DNA from: UBA8919 sp041658185
Lineage (GTDB): Bacteria > Elusimicrobiota > UBA8919
NCBI GenBank assembly: GCA_041658185.1
Contig: JBBAAR010000011.1
Span: forward strand, 27,054-91,053
DNA length: 64,000 nt
Reading direction: 5' to 3'
Shown here: positions 24,415-32,685 of the stretch, in pieces
How the letters are laid out: the number at the start of each line of letters is the position of its first letter
Numbering within the stretch: the first letter of the stretch is position 1
Notes under the pieces: model-generated
The model's input: only the letters and a program-made list of their open reading frames with translations
Database searches by the model: none
What the model was told of the DNA's origin: nothing
Made by a program: the position numbers and the translations under genes

Positions 24415-26016
24415 TCAGTTTTTCTCCTTTGCGGTAATTTTTCCGCCGAGTTTTCCGTCGCGAAGTTCAATTTTCACATCGCTTCCGACGGCAACATTTT
24501 CTACGCTTTTAATAATCTTGCCTCCGGATGCGTAAATAAGCCCGAAACCTAATTTCAGTATATTTGCGGGATTTTTAGAATTGTTCAGCCGTTCCAGTTC
24601 GTCCAATTTTTTGAAACCGTCTTCAAAAAACTTTTTCAGATTCCATTTTATTTTTTCCGCCGTTTGAGAGATATTATTTTCAAGTTCTTTAACAAACATA
24701 ATAGTCGCCGATTTTACTTCACCTGTCATATTTTTTAGCCGTTCTTTCTCGTCCGATAAAATCTGTTTCTGAACTTTCAAAATATCACCGAATAATTCTT
24801 CGTTGTCAACTTCAAACCCTCTCACTTTTTCAACAATAAACTGGGCGGTCGCCGTCGGCGTTTTGAATGACTGGTTTGAAACCTCGTCCGCAATCGTTCT
24901 GTCAATCTGATGTCCTATGCCGGTCAAAACCGGATTTTTGGAATTGGCAATGGCGACCGCAACACCCTCTTTGTCAAAACCCATTAAGTCCGATGCGCTG
25001 CCGCCGCCGCGAACAATCGCTATAACATCAACCGGATATTTGTTAAGCGTGAAAATTGAATTTCTTACCTCGTTTTCAAGTTCGGTCCCCTGCATTCTCG
25101 CATCACACAGAAAAACTTTAAATGAATAACCGGATTTTTTCAGTTCGTCTATAAAATCATTGTAAGCGGCGCTGCCGACGGATGTTATAAGTCCGACATT
25201 TAACGGCACTTGCGGAATGTCCACTTTTTTATTTTTGTCAATCAGCCCCGTTTTTCTTAATTTTTCAAGTATAAGTTTTCGTTCCAATGCCATTTTGCCG
25301 ACTGTGTATTCCGGCTCTATGTCGGTAACGCGGATTTGTATTTTTCCCTGCGGCGGATAGAAATCAACGAAACATTTTGCCTTTATCTGAAGTCCGTCTT
25401 TTAGGACAAGTCCCGACGCAACCGTTTCCATTTTAGTTTCAATAGCGGTTCTGTCATCACCCCAAATCATCGCCGAGATAGTTGCTTTTCTTTCCTTTGT
25501 TTTAGGGTCCTGTTCAACAAGTTCAAAATAAACCTGACGGTATGGACGGGTATCCGCTTTTATTACATCAAGGTCGTATCTGTAAATTTCACCGCAGACC
25601 CAAACGCCTTCTTTGAATGAATTATTGAGTATCTGTTTTATCTGATTGTTAAGCTGGCTTATTGTTAAAGGCGGCAGAGAATGCAGTGCGAACGCGGGAG
25701 GTTCTAATTCTTCCTCATTTTGCAACGGATGAAAGTTGTCGTCAAAAAGCGTACCGTTAGTCGGCGATTTTTTTATAACGGTCTGCGGGCTGTTTTGCAT
25801 TAAATCAATAATCTGCGCCCCGTATCGTTTCAGTTTCTTTTCGCCGATGCCTTTCACTTTTGAGAGTTCGGGAAGCGTTTGCGGATTGGCATCAGCGATG
25901 TTTTTCAGAGTTGAATTGGGAAGCACGAAATATCTTTTATCATCGGCAATATCTTCTTTTTTGGCTTGTTCGTCGCGCCAGTTCACTAAATGATTGTAGG
26001 TTTTGTGCGTTTGCAT
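24415..26016 (-). CDS. xseA: Exodeoxyribonuclease VII large subunit with N-terminal HRDC domain
   Basis: 533 aa, about 100 longer than usual. Residues 1-75 form an HRDC domain (LVNWRDEQAKKEDIADDKRY, LPELSKVKGIGEKKLKRYG), otherwise found in RecQ and RNase D. After a linker, the OB-fold (ISQLNNQIKQILNNSF ... VWVCGEIYR) and catalytic domain (VGLITSVGSAAYNDFIDEL, IVRGGGSASDLMGFD, TGIGHQIDRTIADEVSNQSFKTPTATAQ given as family landmarks) are normal. A coiled coil and C-terminal strand follow. The added domain probably increases binding to branched or single-stranded DNA. Confidence 0.9.
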   Translation of the reverse strand: MQTHKTYNHLVNWRDEQAKKEDIADDKRYFVLPNSTLKNIADANPQTLPELSKVKGIGEKKLKRYGAQIIDLMQNSPQTVIKKSPTNGTLFDDNFHPLQNEEELEPPAFALHSLPPLTISQLNNQIKQILNNSFKEGVWVCGEIYRYDLDVIKADTRPYRQVYFELVEQDPKTKERKATISAMIWGDDRTAIETKMETVASGLVLKDGLQIKAKCFVDFYPPQGKIQIRVTDIEPEYTVGKMALERKLILEKLRKTGLIDKNKKVDIPQVPLNVGLITSVGSAAYNDFIDELKKSGYSFKVFLCDARMQGTELENEVRNSIFTLNKYPVDVIAIVRGGGSASDLMGFDKEGVAVAIANSKNPVLTGIGHQIDRTIADEVSNQSFKTPTATAQFIVEKVRGFEVDNEELFGDILKVQKQILSDEKERLKNMTGEVKSATIMFVKELENNISQTAEKIKWNLKKFFEDGFKKLDELERLNNSKNPANILKLGFGLIYASGGKIIKSVENVAVGSDVKIELRDGKLGGKITAKEKN

Positions 26017-26022
26017 AAAAAA

Positions 26023-26601
26023 TTATGACTGGTTTTGCCGATAGGAACCGGGAATGGTTATTTTTTGCCCGCGGTAAATTCTGTCAAAGTCGGGAACTTT
26101 CTCCTTATTTGCTTTCCAGACATCATACCATTTTGCCCCTTTTTTATAATGTTTTTTTGATATGTCCCAGAGAGTGTCGCCTCTTTTAACGACATAAATT
26201 TTTATCCCGGAAGACGCAACTTTTTCCGGAATGAGCGTATCGGCGATGCTTGAAGATTCGCGGGCATACTCAAGAGCATTTTCAAAATCGGACAGTTCGT
26301 AGGCATTTTTCGCATTTTTCAGCATAACTACCGCGGAAGAAACATCAAAACCGGATTTTCTTTTAAGTTTGATTTTCTCGCCGGTAACTGCTATCTGCTG
26401 CCGGGCTTTCTGAGCCAGTTTTTTCAACAGGTCGGTATCAACGCTTTCCTGAATTTCCGTCGGTGTTTCCTGCTGTTGAACGGTCAGATGCATATTACGG
26501 GTAGATGACCATTGCTTGTACAATTTTTGACAAACTCCGAAAACAAGAAAAAAAACTATCGTCAAAAAAATTGCCTGCAATCGTGTCAACCGGTGCGCCA
26601 T
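26023..26601 (-). CDS. Membrane-anchored LysM protein
   Basis: 192 aa. One N-terminal membrane helix (AIFLTIVFFLVFGVCQ), a charged alpha-helical stalk (residues 50-130) and a C-terminal LysM domain (YVVKRGDTLWDISKKHYKKG ... RIYRGQKITIP). LysM binds peptidoglycan, so the protein probably links the membrane to the cell wall. A WYDVWKANKEKV insertion is typical of the LysM form next to DUF4398-like stalks. The ATG overlaps the next gene's end by 16 bases. Confidence 0.82.
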   Translation of the reverse strand: MAHRLTRLQAIFLTIVFFLVFGVCQKLYKQWSSTRNMHLTVQQQETPTEIQESVDTDLLKKLAQKARQQIAVTGEKIKLKRKSGFDVSSAVVMLKNAKNAYELSDFENALEYARESSSIADTLIPEKVASSGIKIYVVKRGDTLWDISKKHYKKGAKWYDVWKANKEKVPDFDRIYRGQKITIPGSYRQNQS

Positions 26602-27008
26602 ATTTTCTCCGTCAGAAAATCATTTTTCCACCTGTAAATGAAGGAATAAGTCAAGGGCTTGCTTAAATTACCAAACTGGTCAAAAATAAGATGAAACGCA
26701 TAACCGATAAAAACTCCGAATAATATCTCGTTGACCGAACTTACAAAAACGACCGCAGAAAATATTAGAAAAATTTCCCAACTGTGTAAAAGCAAAAATG
26801 TTCTCTTAAAACCATAACTCTCTGCAACTTGAAAAAAATTTTTTACATTGAGATTAAATCCGCACTCGCTGAAATACTCAAAAAAGTGGTCAAGGTCAAT
26901 AAAAATTCCGAAGATAAAAGAGGATAATGCCAAAAGATATGAATGAAAAACCAGATATAATCCGAAAGATACTGAAAATGATATCGCGATATGGGAAGTT
27001 AATTTCAT
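26586..27008 (-). CDS. Small membrane protein, YdjM/DUF457-like hydrolase fold
   Basis: 140 aa with four hydrophobic helices. The N-terminal MKLTSHIAIS (His), the FIDLDHFFEY motif and a later LIFDQFGN resemble the membrane-bound metal-dependent hydrolase family (YdjM/DUF457), in which His and Asp residues bind a metal. The match is partial, and the function of the family is poorly known. The stop overlaps the LysM gene by 16 bases and the start is one base from the GIY-YIG gene. Confidence 0.6.
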   Translation of the reverse strand: MKLTSHIAISFSVSFGLYLVFHSYLLALSSFIFGIFIDLDHFFEYFSECGFNLNVKNFFQVAESYGFKRTFLLLHSWEIFLIFSAVVFVSSVNEILFGVFIGYAFHLIFDQFGNLSKPLTYSFIYRWKNDFLTEKIWRTG

Positions 27009-27009
27009 T

Positions 27010-27264
27010 TTACCCCGTGAGATAATTTTTTAGACGGTTCTTAATATAACGTTTACCCCAAGCGGTTTTCAAATATTTTTCCCGCTTAACCGCATCTTGC
27101 TGATTTAAACATGCCTCATAGTAAATTAATTTTATTGGTCTGCGATTTTTAGTTGACAATACATATCCGTTATTATGTTTGTCAATCCTTGTTTTTAAAT
27201 TATTCGTATAACCAACATACAAATTATGATCTTTATCGCTTAATAGAACGTAAACGTAATACAT
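27010..27264 (-). CDS. Small GIY-YIG nuclease domain protein
   Basis: 84 aa single-domain GIY-YIG protein (UPF0213/UvrC-like): YYVYVLLSDKDHNLYVGYTNN, with the Y-VYVLL / L-YVGYT pair, the Arg of LKTRIDKHNNG, and the later LIYYEACLNQQDAVKREKYLKT with the catalytic Glu. Small free-standing proteins of this kind are common and of unknown target. Start codon immediately follows the ilvE stop. Confidence 0.92.
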   Translation of the reverse strand: MYYVYVLLSDKDHNLYVGYTNNLKTRIDKHNNGYVLSTKNRRPIKLIYYEACLNQQDAVKREKYLKTAWGKRYIKNRLKNYLTG

Positions 27265-28194
27265 TTATCTCACGGGGTGAACATACGTAAGCCAGTTGTA
27301 TTTATCCTTTGTCTTGCCTCTTAAAATGTTGAAATATTCCGTCTGTAATTTTTTTGTAATTTCACCGCAATTCCCTTTTCCTATTATTATGTTGTCAATT
27401 TTTGAGACGGGCGTAATCTCTGCGGCGGTGCCGGTTAAAAAAACCTCGTCGGCAATATAAAGCGATTCTCTCGGAATGGAATGCTGTTCAATTCTCATAC
27501 CCATATCTCTTGCAAGAGTAAAAACGGTATGCCTCGTTATGCCGGCAAGAATAGAGGAACTGGTCGGCGGCGTAAAAATCACCCCGTTTTTGACGATGAA
27601 AATATTTTCTCCGCTTGCTTCGGAAACAAAACCAAAGACATCAAGTGCAATCGCCTCGTCATATCCACCTTGCACCGCCTCCATTTTTATTAACTGCGAA
27701 TTGATGTAGTTCCCGCCGGCTTTGGCAAGTGAAGGGAATGTATCCGGTGCGGCGCGCCGCCAGGACGAAACAATAACAGACGCGCCTTTTTCCATGGCTT
27801 CTTTACCGAGATAAGCGCCCCACTCCCATGCGGCAACCGCACAGTTGACTGGATTTTTCAGAGGATTAACCCCTATCTCGCCGTACCCGCGGAATACAAC
27901 AGGTCTGATATAACATTCCTTGAAATTATTTTTTTTTACGACATCAACGACCGCTTCGGAAAATTCTTTTTTTGAAAACGGGATTTTCATCCTGTAAATT
28001 TTTGCTGAATCATATAAACGGTCAATATGAGCATCAATTCTGAATATAGCAGGACCGTTTTCTGCATTGTAACACCGCATAGACTCAAAAATGGATGAGC
28101 CGTAATGAACGACATGCGACATAATATGTATTTTTGCGTCCTGCCAGTCGACGAATTTCCCGTCAAACCAGATTTTTCCTTTTCCGAAACTCAT
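27265..28194 (-). CDS. ilvE: Branched-chain amino acid aminotransferase
   Basis: 309 aa from the ATG with GGAGG five bases upstream (the longer frame would begin above the ribosome site). It transfers the amino group between glutamate and branched-chain 2-oxoacids, using PLP. Landmarks: GKIWFDGKFVDWQDAKIHI, HYGSSIFESMRCY, FRIDAHIDRLYDSAKIYRM (given in parts), the PLP lysine in LAKAGGNYINSQL, SGENIFIVKNGVI, and EVFLTGTAAEITPV. Class IV aminotransferase of normal length. Its own promoter lies just upstream. Confidence 0.93.
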   Translation of the reverse strand: MSFGKGKIWFDGKFVDWQDAKIHIMSHVVHYGSSIFESMRCYNAENGPAIFRIDAHIDRLYDSAKIYRMKIPFSKKEFSEAVVDVVKKNNFKECYIRPVVFRGYGEIGVNPLKNPVNCAVAAWEWGAYLGKEAMEKGASVIVSSWRRAAPDTFPSLAKAGGNYINSQLIKMEAVQGGYDEAIALDVFGFVSEASGENIFIVKNGVIFTPPTSSSILAGITRHTVFTLARDMGMRIEQHSIPRESLYIADEVFLTGTAAEITPVSKIDNIIIGKGNCGEITKKLQTEYFNILRGKTKDKYNWLTYVHPVR

Positions 28195-28241
28195 AAAAAC
28201 CTCCAATAACGACAATTAAAAATTGTTATTATACTTTTTTT

Positions 28242-28270
28242 ATTTTATCAAAAAAAAATTGGTTTGTCAA
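28242..28270 (-). promoter_or_regulatory. Promoter of ilvE
   Basis: TTGACA at 28265-28270, 17-base spacer, TAAAAT at 28242-28247 on the minus strand. The -35 box overlaps the stop of the previous gene. An inverted repeat ACAATT-AAA-AATTGT (about 28211-28225) lies in the leader, before the ribosome site. Confidence 0.7.
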
Positions 28271-28788
28271 TGGACGGCGACAATCAGCGAGATAACGGAT
28301 ACTCCGAGCGCAATATACGGAATGTATTCCTTGAAAGGTTTTTTTACGGAAACAACGGGTTTTCTGCCTGCAATAATATCTTCCCGGAGACGGTAAATAT
28401 CGCTTAAAATAATTTCTATTGCATCCTCGTTTGCCTTAATTTTATTACCAAAGTTTTTTTTAAGTTCTGCTTCCGTATCTTTCTGCGACTTTTCCAACTC
28501 GGCAACTTGCCGGCGGAGTTCCGATAAATCTTGAAAACTTTTTTTTAACATCACCGTTTCTTCTTCAAGTTTAGTTATTTTTTCAGTCAAAATACTTGAG
28601 GTATCAACGGACAATTTAACGGTTTCTTTAATTCCGGTAATTGAGTTTTGTATATCAACAATGTTTTTCTCAAGTTTCATTAACGCAATGTCAGTATCCG
28701 AAATTTTTATTTCCTGCGAATATAAATTCAGGCAATTAAAAATTAAAAATATTCCTACCACGGGATTAAAAATTAGTTTTTTATTCAT
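28267..28788 (-). CDS. Exported coiled-coil protein with C-terminal membrane helix
   Basis: 173 aa of unknown family. A signal peptide or anchor (IFNPVVGIFLIFNCLNLYS) is followed by a long coiled coil (residues 30-125, heptads such as LEEETVMLKKSFQDLSELRRQVAELEKSQ in two pieces) and a C-terminal hydrophobic helix (YIPYIALGVSVISLIVAV). It probably spans the periplasm or forms an envelope rod. It overlaps the pseudouridine synthase stop by 8 bases. Confidence 0.65.
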   Translation of the reverse strand: MNKKLIFNPVVGIFLIFNCLNLYSQEIKISDTDIALMKLEKNIVDIQNSITGIKETVKLSVDTSSILTEKITKLEEETVMLKKSFQDLSELRRQVAELEKSQKDTEAELKKNFGNKIKANEDAIEIILSDIYRLREDIIAGRKPVVSVKKPFKEYIPYIALGVSVISLIVAVH

Positions 28789-29656
28789 TTTTGAAAAAAT
28801 CTAATGCCGACTGAAAATCTTTCGGAAGCGGAGCGGAAAACTCTATTTTCTTTTTAGTTGAGGGATGAGTGAGTTTTATGTTTGATGCGTGAAGTAATTG
28901 TCGTTTTGCTATTTCCGACGGTTTTCCGTATTCAACATCACCGATAACAGGATGACCGATGTATGCCAGATGCACTCTTATCTGGTGGGTTCGTCCCGTG
29001 TAGGGCTTCACTTCAAGATATGTAGCGTTTTTAAACCGTTCAACAACCTTAAAAAAAGTTTTTGACATCTTTTTTGATGCGGAACCGACGACTATTTTTT
29101 TTCTGAATTCTCTTGACCTTCCCAGCGGGGTCTCAATAATTCCGTCGTCTTCCTTTATTATTCCGTCCACAATTGCAAAATATTTTTTTTCTACATTACG
29201 ATTCTGGAACTGTCTTGACAGGAATTCTTTTGACTTTTCATTTTTTGCAACTACTATCACACCGGAAGTATCCTTGTCAAGCCGATGAACAAGAAACGGA
29301 AAATATTTTCCGCCGCAGTAATACAAAAGCCCGTTGACAAGCGTATCCGTTTGATGACATCCGGCGGGATGAACGACAAGATCCGGCTGTTTGTTTATTA
29401 CTATTATATCTTTATCCTCAAAAATAATTTCAAGCGGGATTTGAGACGACAGTATTTTCTGTTCTTTATCTGCAAATGAAATTTCTACAATATCCCCTTT
29501 ACGAATCTTATGACCGGATTCGGAGTGCTTTTCGTTTATTTTTACAAACCTGTTTTTTATAAGCCGTTGAAAATAACCGCGTGAATAATCGGGGTATTTT
29601 TCTTTAAGGAAATTGTCTAAACGGATTTTGTCTTTGTCCGATATAATTTTTTCCAT
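28781..29656 (-). CDS. RluA-family large-subunit pseudouridine synthase
   Basis: 291 aa. N-terminal S4 RNA-binding domain (RLDNFLKEKYPDYSRGYFQRLIKN, in residues 10-60). The catalytic RluA core has HRLDKDTSGVIVVAKN, with the catalytic Asp in R-L-D, plus VHPAG and YTGRTHQIRVHLAYIGHPVIGD. It makes pseudouridine in 23S rRNA (RluD-like with the S4 domain). The exact target sites cannot be told from sequence alone. Overlaps lgt by 40 bases. Confidence 0.92.
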   Translation of the reverse strand: MEKIISDKDKIRLDNFLKEKYPDYSRGYFQRLIKNRFVKINEKHSESGHKIRKGDIVEISFADKEQKILSSQIPLEIIFEDKDIIVINKQPDLVVHPAGCHQTDTLVNGLLYYCGGKYFPFLVHRLDKDTSGVIVVAKNEKSKEFLSRQFQNRNVEKKYFAIVDGIIKEDDGIIETPLGRSREFRKKIVVGSASKKMSKTFFKVVERFKNATYLEVKPYTGRTHQIRVHLAYIGHPVIGDVEYGKPSEIAKRQLLHASNIKLTHPSTKKKIEFSAPLPKDFQSALDFFKNE

Positions 29657-30381
29657 ACTATTATGCTGACTATAAAAATTGTAACTGAAATAATCTGCGT
29701 CGGTGTAATTCCTAAAATCAAATTTCCTCTGAAATCACCCCTTAAGAATTCAATAAAAAATCTACCGACGGAAAAAAGAACGCTATATATCAGAAAAATC
29801 TGGCCGTCAAACTTTTTTCTTTTCCAAAAAATCACTAATATTAAAAAAAGTATTGAAAGTAAGCCCGACGATAAAAGTTGCGCCGGTATCAGTTTCACTC
29901 CGGTTGGTGCAAGACAATTTTCGGGAAAAACGACTCCTAAAAAAGAATCTGTTTTTTTTCCGTAGCAACATCCGGCAAAAAAACAGCCGATACGACCCAA
30001 AGCGTGCCCGATTGCCAATGCGGGCGCAAAAACATCGGCAAGTTTCCAGAGCGGCATTTTGTTTTTTATTGAAAAAATTATGCCGGTTATTGCACCGCCC
30101 AGAAATCCGCCCCAGAAGACCAGCCCTCCCTGCCAGATTTTGAAAATATCCGACGGATTACCTGCAAACTCCTGCCATGAAATTAAAACATAAAACAAAC
30201 GGGCGCCGATTAACGAGAAAATGAAAACCCAAAAAGTAAGCGTTTCTATCAGAGCAGGCGAAAAAGATGATTTTTTACCGTAAAATAAAAGCATCTTAAA
30301 TCCGACAAAAAAACCGAGCGCCACAAAAACGCCGTAAGTGTGTATTTCCAAAAATCCAATCTTAAAAAGTGTAGGATGCAT
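29617..30381 (-). CDS. lgt: Prolipoprotein diacylglyceryl transferase
   Basis: 254 aa from MHPTLFKIG. Transfers diacylglycerol from phosphatidylglycerol to the lipobox cysteine of prolipoproteins, in the inner membrane. Seven hydrophobic helices; signature segments GARLFYVLISW, GGLVFWGGFLGG and HALGRIGCFFAGCCYG, which contains the conserved Arg and Gly-rich loop. The longer frame begins within the promoter -35 box, so it is rejected. No Shine-Dalgarno site; the -10 box is 7 bases from the ATG. Its clients in this window are the lipoproteins at 11297 and 48117, and lspA is at 33735. Confidence 0.93.
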   Translation of the reverse strand: MHPTLFKIGFLEIHTYGVFVALGFFVGFKMLLFYGKKSSFSPALIETLTFWVFIFSLIGARLFYVLISWQEFAGNPSDIFKIWQGGLVFWGGFLGGAITGIIFSIKNKMPLWKLADVFAPALAIGHALGRIGCFFAGCCYGKKTDSFLGVVFPENCLAPTGVKLIPAQLLSSGLLSILFLILVIFWKRKKFDGQIFLIYSVLFSVGRFFIEFLRGDFRGNLILGITPTQIISVTIFIVSIIVWKKLYRTKTKSV

Positions 30382-30388
30382 TAAAGAA

Positions 30389-30417
30389 ATTGTACCATAA
30401 ATTACGCAAAATAACAA
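30389..30417 (-). promoter_or_regulatory. Promoter of lgt, leaderless type
   Basis: TTGTTA at 30412-30417, 17-base spacer, TACAAT at 30389-30394; only seven bases separate the -10 box from the ATG. Confidence 0.6.
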
Positions 30418-30446
30418 TAAAAAAACGACCGTTAGGAATAACGGTC
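30416..30446 (-). terminator. Rho-independent terminator after trkH-like gene
   Basis: Perfect 8-bp stem GACCGTTA-TTCC-TAACGGTC on the minus strand followed by GTTTTTTTATT. It ends transcription of the potassium-transport gene just upstream of lgt. Confidence 0.93.
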
Positions 30447-30469
30447 ACCTTATTTATGCAGGTTTTTCG

Positions 30470-31825
30470 TCATCCTACAAAAATATCTCCTTCCGGGTAT
30501 CTGAATGACGGGTCAATTCCTTTTATCATCGCCAGTCCGATCGTTAATGGGCCGACCCTTCCGATAAACATCGTTATGCTTAACAGGACTTTTGCCGCAT
30601 TACTTAAATTTGCGGTAATACCTGCCGACAGCCCCGTGTTCCCGAGAGCCGATATTATTTCAAAAAATATTTGAAGAAAACCTGCTTTTTCCGTGATTGT
30701 CAGAACCAATAAATCAATTATTGCCACCATAATAAACATAGAAAATATCATAAAGGCATTGTCTTTTACATCATTAGATATCCTTCTTTCAAAAAGAGTG
30801 CTGTCTTTTTTCCCTCTTAATTTTGACCATGTTGATATAAATAGCACTCCCAGCGTAGTTGTCTTAATTCCGCCGCCGGTACTGCCGGGTGAAGCGCCTA
30901 TAAACATCAACAAAATTATCATAAAAAGACCCGTTGATGACATTGCGCCTATATCTATCGTATTAAAGCCGTCTGTAGTTGACGCTGAAATTGCCTGAAA
31001 TGATGAATATAGCAAGCGTTCTTTAACACCGATAGATGGTGACCATTTCTCTGAAATAAAAATAACTGCTATGCCTATGACTATTACAATTACCGTTGTT
31101 ATGATTGCCAGTTTAGTATGAACCGATAGCGGTTTAAACTTTTCCTGCTTTATTGTTTTTTTGATAAACGTATAAATATCATCCAGAACATAAAAACCGA
31201 TGCCTCCAATCAACGAAATAATATTGATTACAAAATTCACTGTAATGCTATTCTTATATGACATTAAACTGTCGGGAAAAAGGCAGAATCCGGCGGTGCA
31301 AAAAGCGGTAATGGAATGGAAAAACCCTAAATATAAAGCATAAAGAAACGAATAGTCGGGGAGCCAATAAAAAAATAGTACTATTGCGCCGATAGTTTCA
31401 AAAATAAAAGTAAAGATTATGACCTTAGCGAAAAAATTGTAACTATGTCCGGGATGCGTGCCTGCGACGGATTCACTCGCAACAATTTTATTGTTTATAG
31501 AAAGTTTGGCATGTAATAAATATGCCATAAAAACAATGAAAGCCATATATCCTATTCCCCCGATCTGAAAATCCAGCATAAGCATAATCTGTCCGAACAG
31601 TGAATAAAAACTTCCGATGTCAACTACGGCAAGCCCGGTGGTGCTTATACCTGAGGATGCCATAAACAGGGCATCTATAAAATTTTGTGATTTACCATCA
31701 TTGGAAGAGACAGGTAACATAAAAAGTAATGCAAAAGATAATGTCACAATAAAATATCCGATAACCAAAAGTTGTAATGGGTTAAACTTTTTAAAAAAAT
31801 TATTATGTTTTTTTATCAGTTCCAT
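30470..31825 (-). CDS. TrkH/KtrB-type potassium transporter
   Basis: 451 aa, about ten membrane helices arranged as repeated M1-P-M2 units. Selectivity-filter loops are recognisable: SSGISTTGLAV (first), TAFCTAGFCLF (second), ASTTDGFNTI (third), ALGNTGLSAGI (fourth), each centred on a conserved glycine, and a GASPGSTGGGIKT segment. It takes up potassium, driven by the membrane potential or sodium. The usual cytosolic RCK partner (TrkA/KtrA) is not in the window. It lies downstream of a KdpDE-like pair, which suggests potassium- or osmotic-stress control. The GGGGA site before the ATG is rather far. Confidence 0.9.
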   Translation of the reverse strand: MELIKKHNNFFKKFNPLQLLVIGYFIVTLSFALLFMLPVSSNDGKSQNFIDALFMASSGISTTGLAVVDIGSFYSLFGQIMLMLDFQIGGIGYMAFIVFMAYLLHAKLSINNKIVASESVAGTHPGHSYNFFAKVIIFTFIFETIGAIVLFFYWLPDYSFLYALYLGFFHSITAFCTAGFCLFPDSLMSYKNSITVNFVINIISLIGGIGFYVLDDIYTFIKKTIKQEKFKPLSVHTKLAIITTVIVIVIGIAVIFISEKWSPSIGVKERLLYSSFQAISASTTDGFNTIDIGAMSSTGLFMIILLMFIGASPGSTGGGIKTTTLGVLFISTWSKLRGKKDSTLFERRISNDVKDNAFMIFSMFIMVAIIDLLVLTITEKAGFLQIFFEIISALGNTGLSAGITANLSNAAKVLLSITMFIGRVGPLTIGLAMIKGIDPSFRYPEGDIFVG

Positions 31826-31969
31826 TTTATTATATTCCCCGTTATTTACAAACTACGGCAACATTGATAGGCGGAATATAGTAATTTTAGATGATTAATA
31901 GGATAAGACAAGTCAAAAAAGTGTCAAAAATGAGGGATGGCGGTTTTGAGGAACGGCAAGCAGTCCGGT

Positions 31970-32680
31970 TTATTCGTATTTTAATCTGTAGCCGACGGCA
32001 GGTTCTGTAATTATGTATTCGGGTCGCGAGGAATCTGATTCAATTTTGCTGCGCAAATTACTTATTGTTACTCGCAGGAGATGTTCAACACCTTCATATT
32101 CATCGGTGGTTTTGTTCCAGATTTGTTTTATGATTTGTTTGCAGGTCAGCACTTTTCCCGCATTTAAAACCAGCAGTTTCAGAATTTCGTATTCGGTAGG
32201 CGTCAGTTCAATTTCCTTGCTGCCCATCTTGACAATACGCATGGAAAGATCAACGCACAATTTCCCTGTATTAAAAACAGGTTCGTCTTCTATTCTGGCA
32301 ATCCTTCTCAGTACGGCTTTCAATCGCGACTGCAGTTCCTTAATGCCGAATGGTTTTATCAGATAATCGTCCGCACCTGTATCCAGAGCTTTTATCTTAT
32401 CTTCCTGACGGTCCCGCACGGACAGAACTATTATCGGCACCTGGCTCTGTTTCCTGATTTTTTCAATTACCCTGTTACCATCTATATCGGGCAGCCCTAA
32501 ATCAAGTATTATGACATCCGGTCTGAAACAGGTGACCGACTCAATGGCTTCTTTTCCGTTTACCGCTTCCGATACGTTATATCCGAAAGAAATCAGGGAG
32601 ACAGAAAGGAATTTCCTTATTGATTTTTCATCGTCAACTATCAATACCCGCAGATTATTCGGATTTTTAATCTCATTCAT
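31970..32680 (-). CDS. kdpE: KdpE-like OmpR-family response regulator
   Basis: 236 aa. Receiver domain: VLIVDDEKSIRKFL (acidic pair), phosphoacceptor Asp60 in VIILDLGLPDIDG, switch residue in VPIIVLSVRD and Lys in DYLIKPF. Winged-helix DNA-binding domain: ELTPTEYEILKLLVLNAGKVLT, EYEGVEHLLRVTISNLRSKIE (given in parts), ending YIITEPAVGYRLKY. KdpE-type sequence; normally activates kdpFABC. No kdpABC is present here, so its target may be the trkH-like gene next to it. Followed by 144 bases without a gene. Confidence 0.88.
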   Translation of the reverse strand: MNEIKNPNNLRVLIVDDEKSIRKFLSVSLISFGYNVSEAVNGKEAIESVTCFRPDVIILDLGLPDIDGNRVIEKIRKQSQVPIIVLSVRDRQEDKIKALDTGADDYLIKPFGIKELQSRLKAVLRRIARIEDEPVFNTGKLCVDLSMRIVKMGSKEIELTPTEYEILKLLVLNAGKVLTCKQIIKQIWNKTTDEYEGVEHLLRVTISNLRSKIESDSSRPEYIITEPAVGYRLKYE

Positions 32681-32685
32681 TTTAA

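Noticed and set aside
30470..30990. Plus-strand frames in trkH
   Set aside because: They are antisense shadows; no ribosome sites, and the minus frame is a clear transporter.
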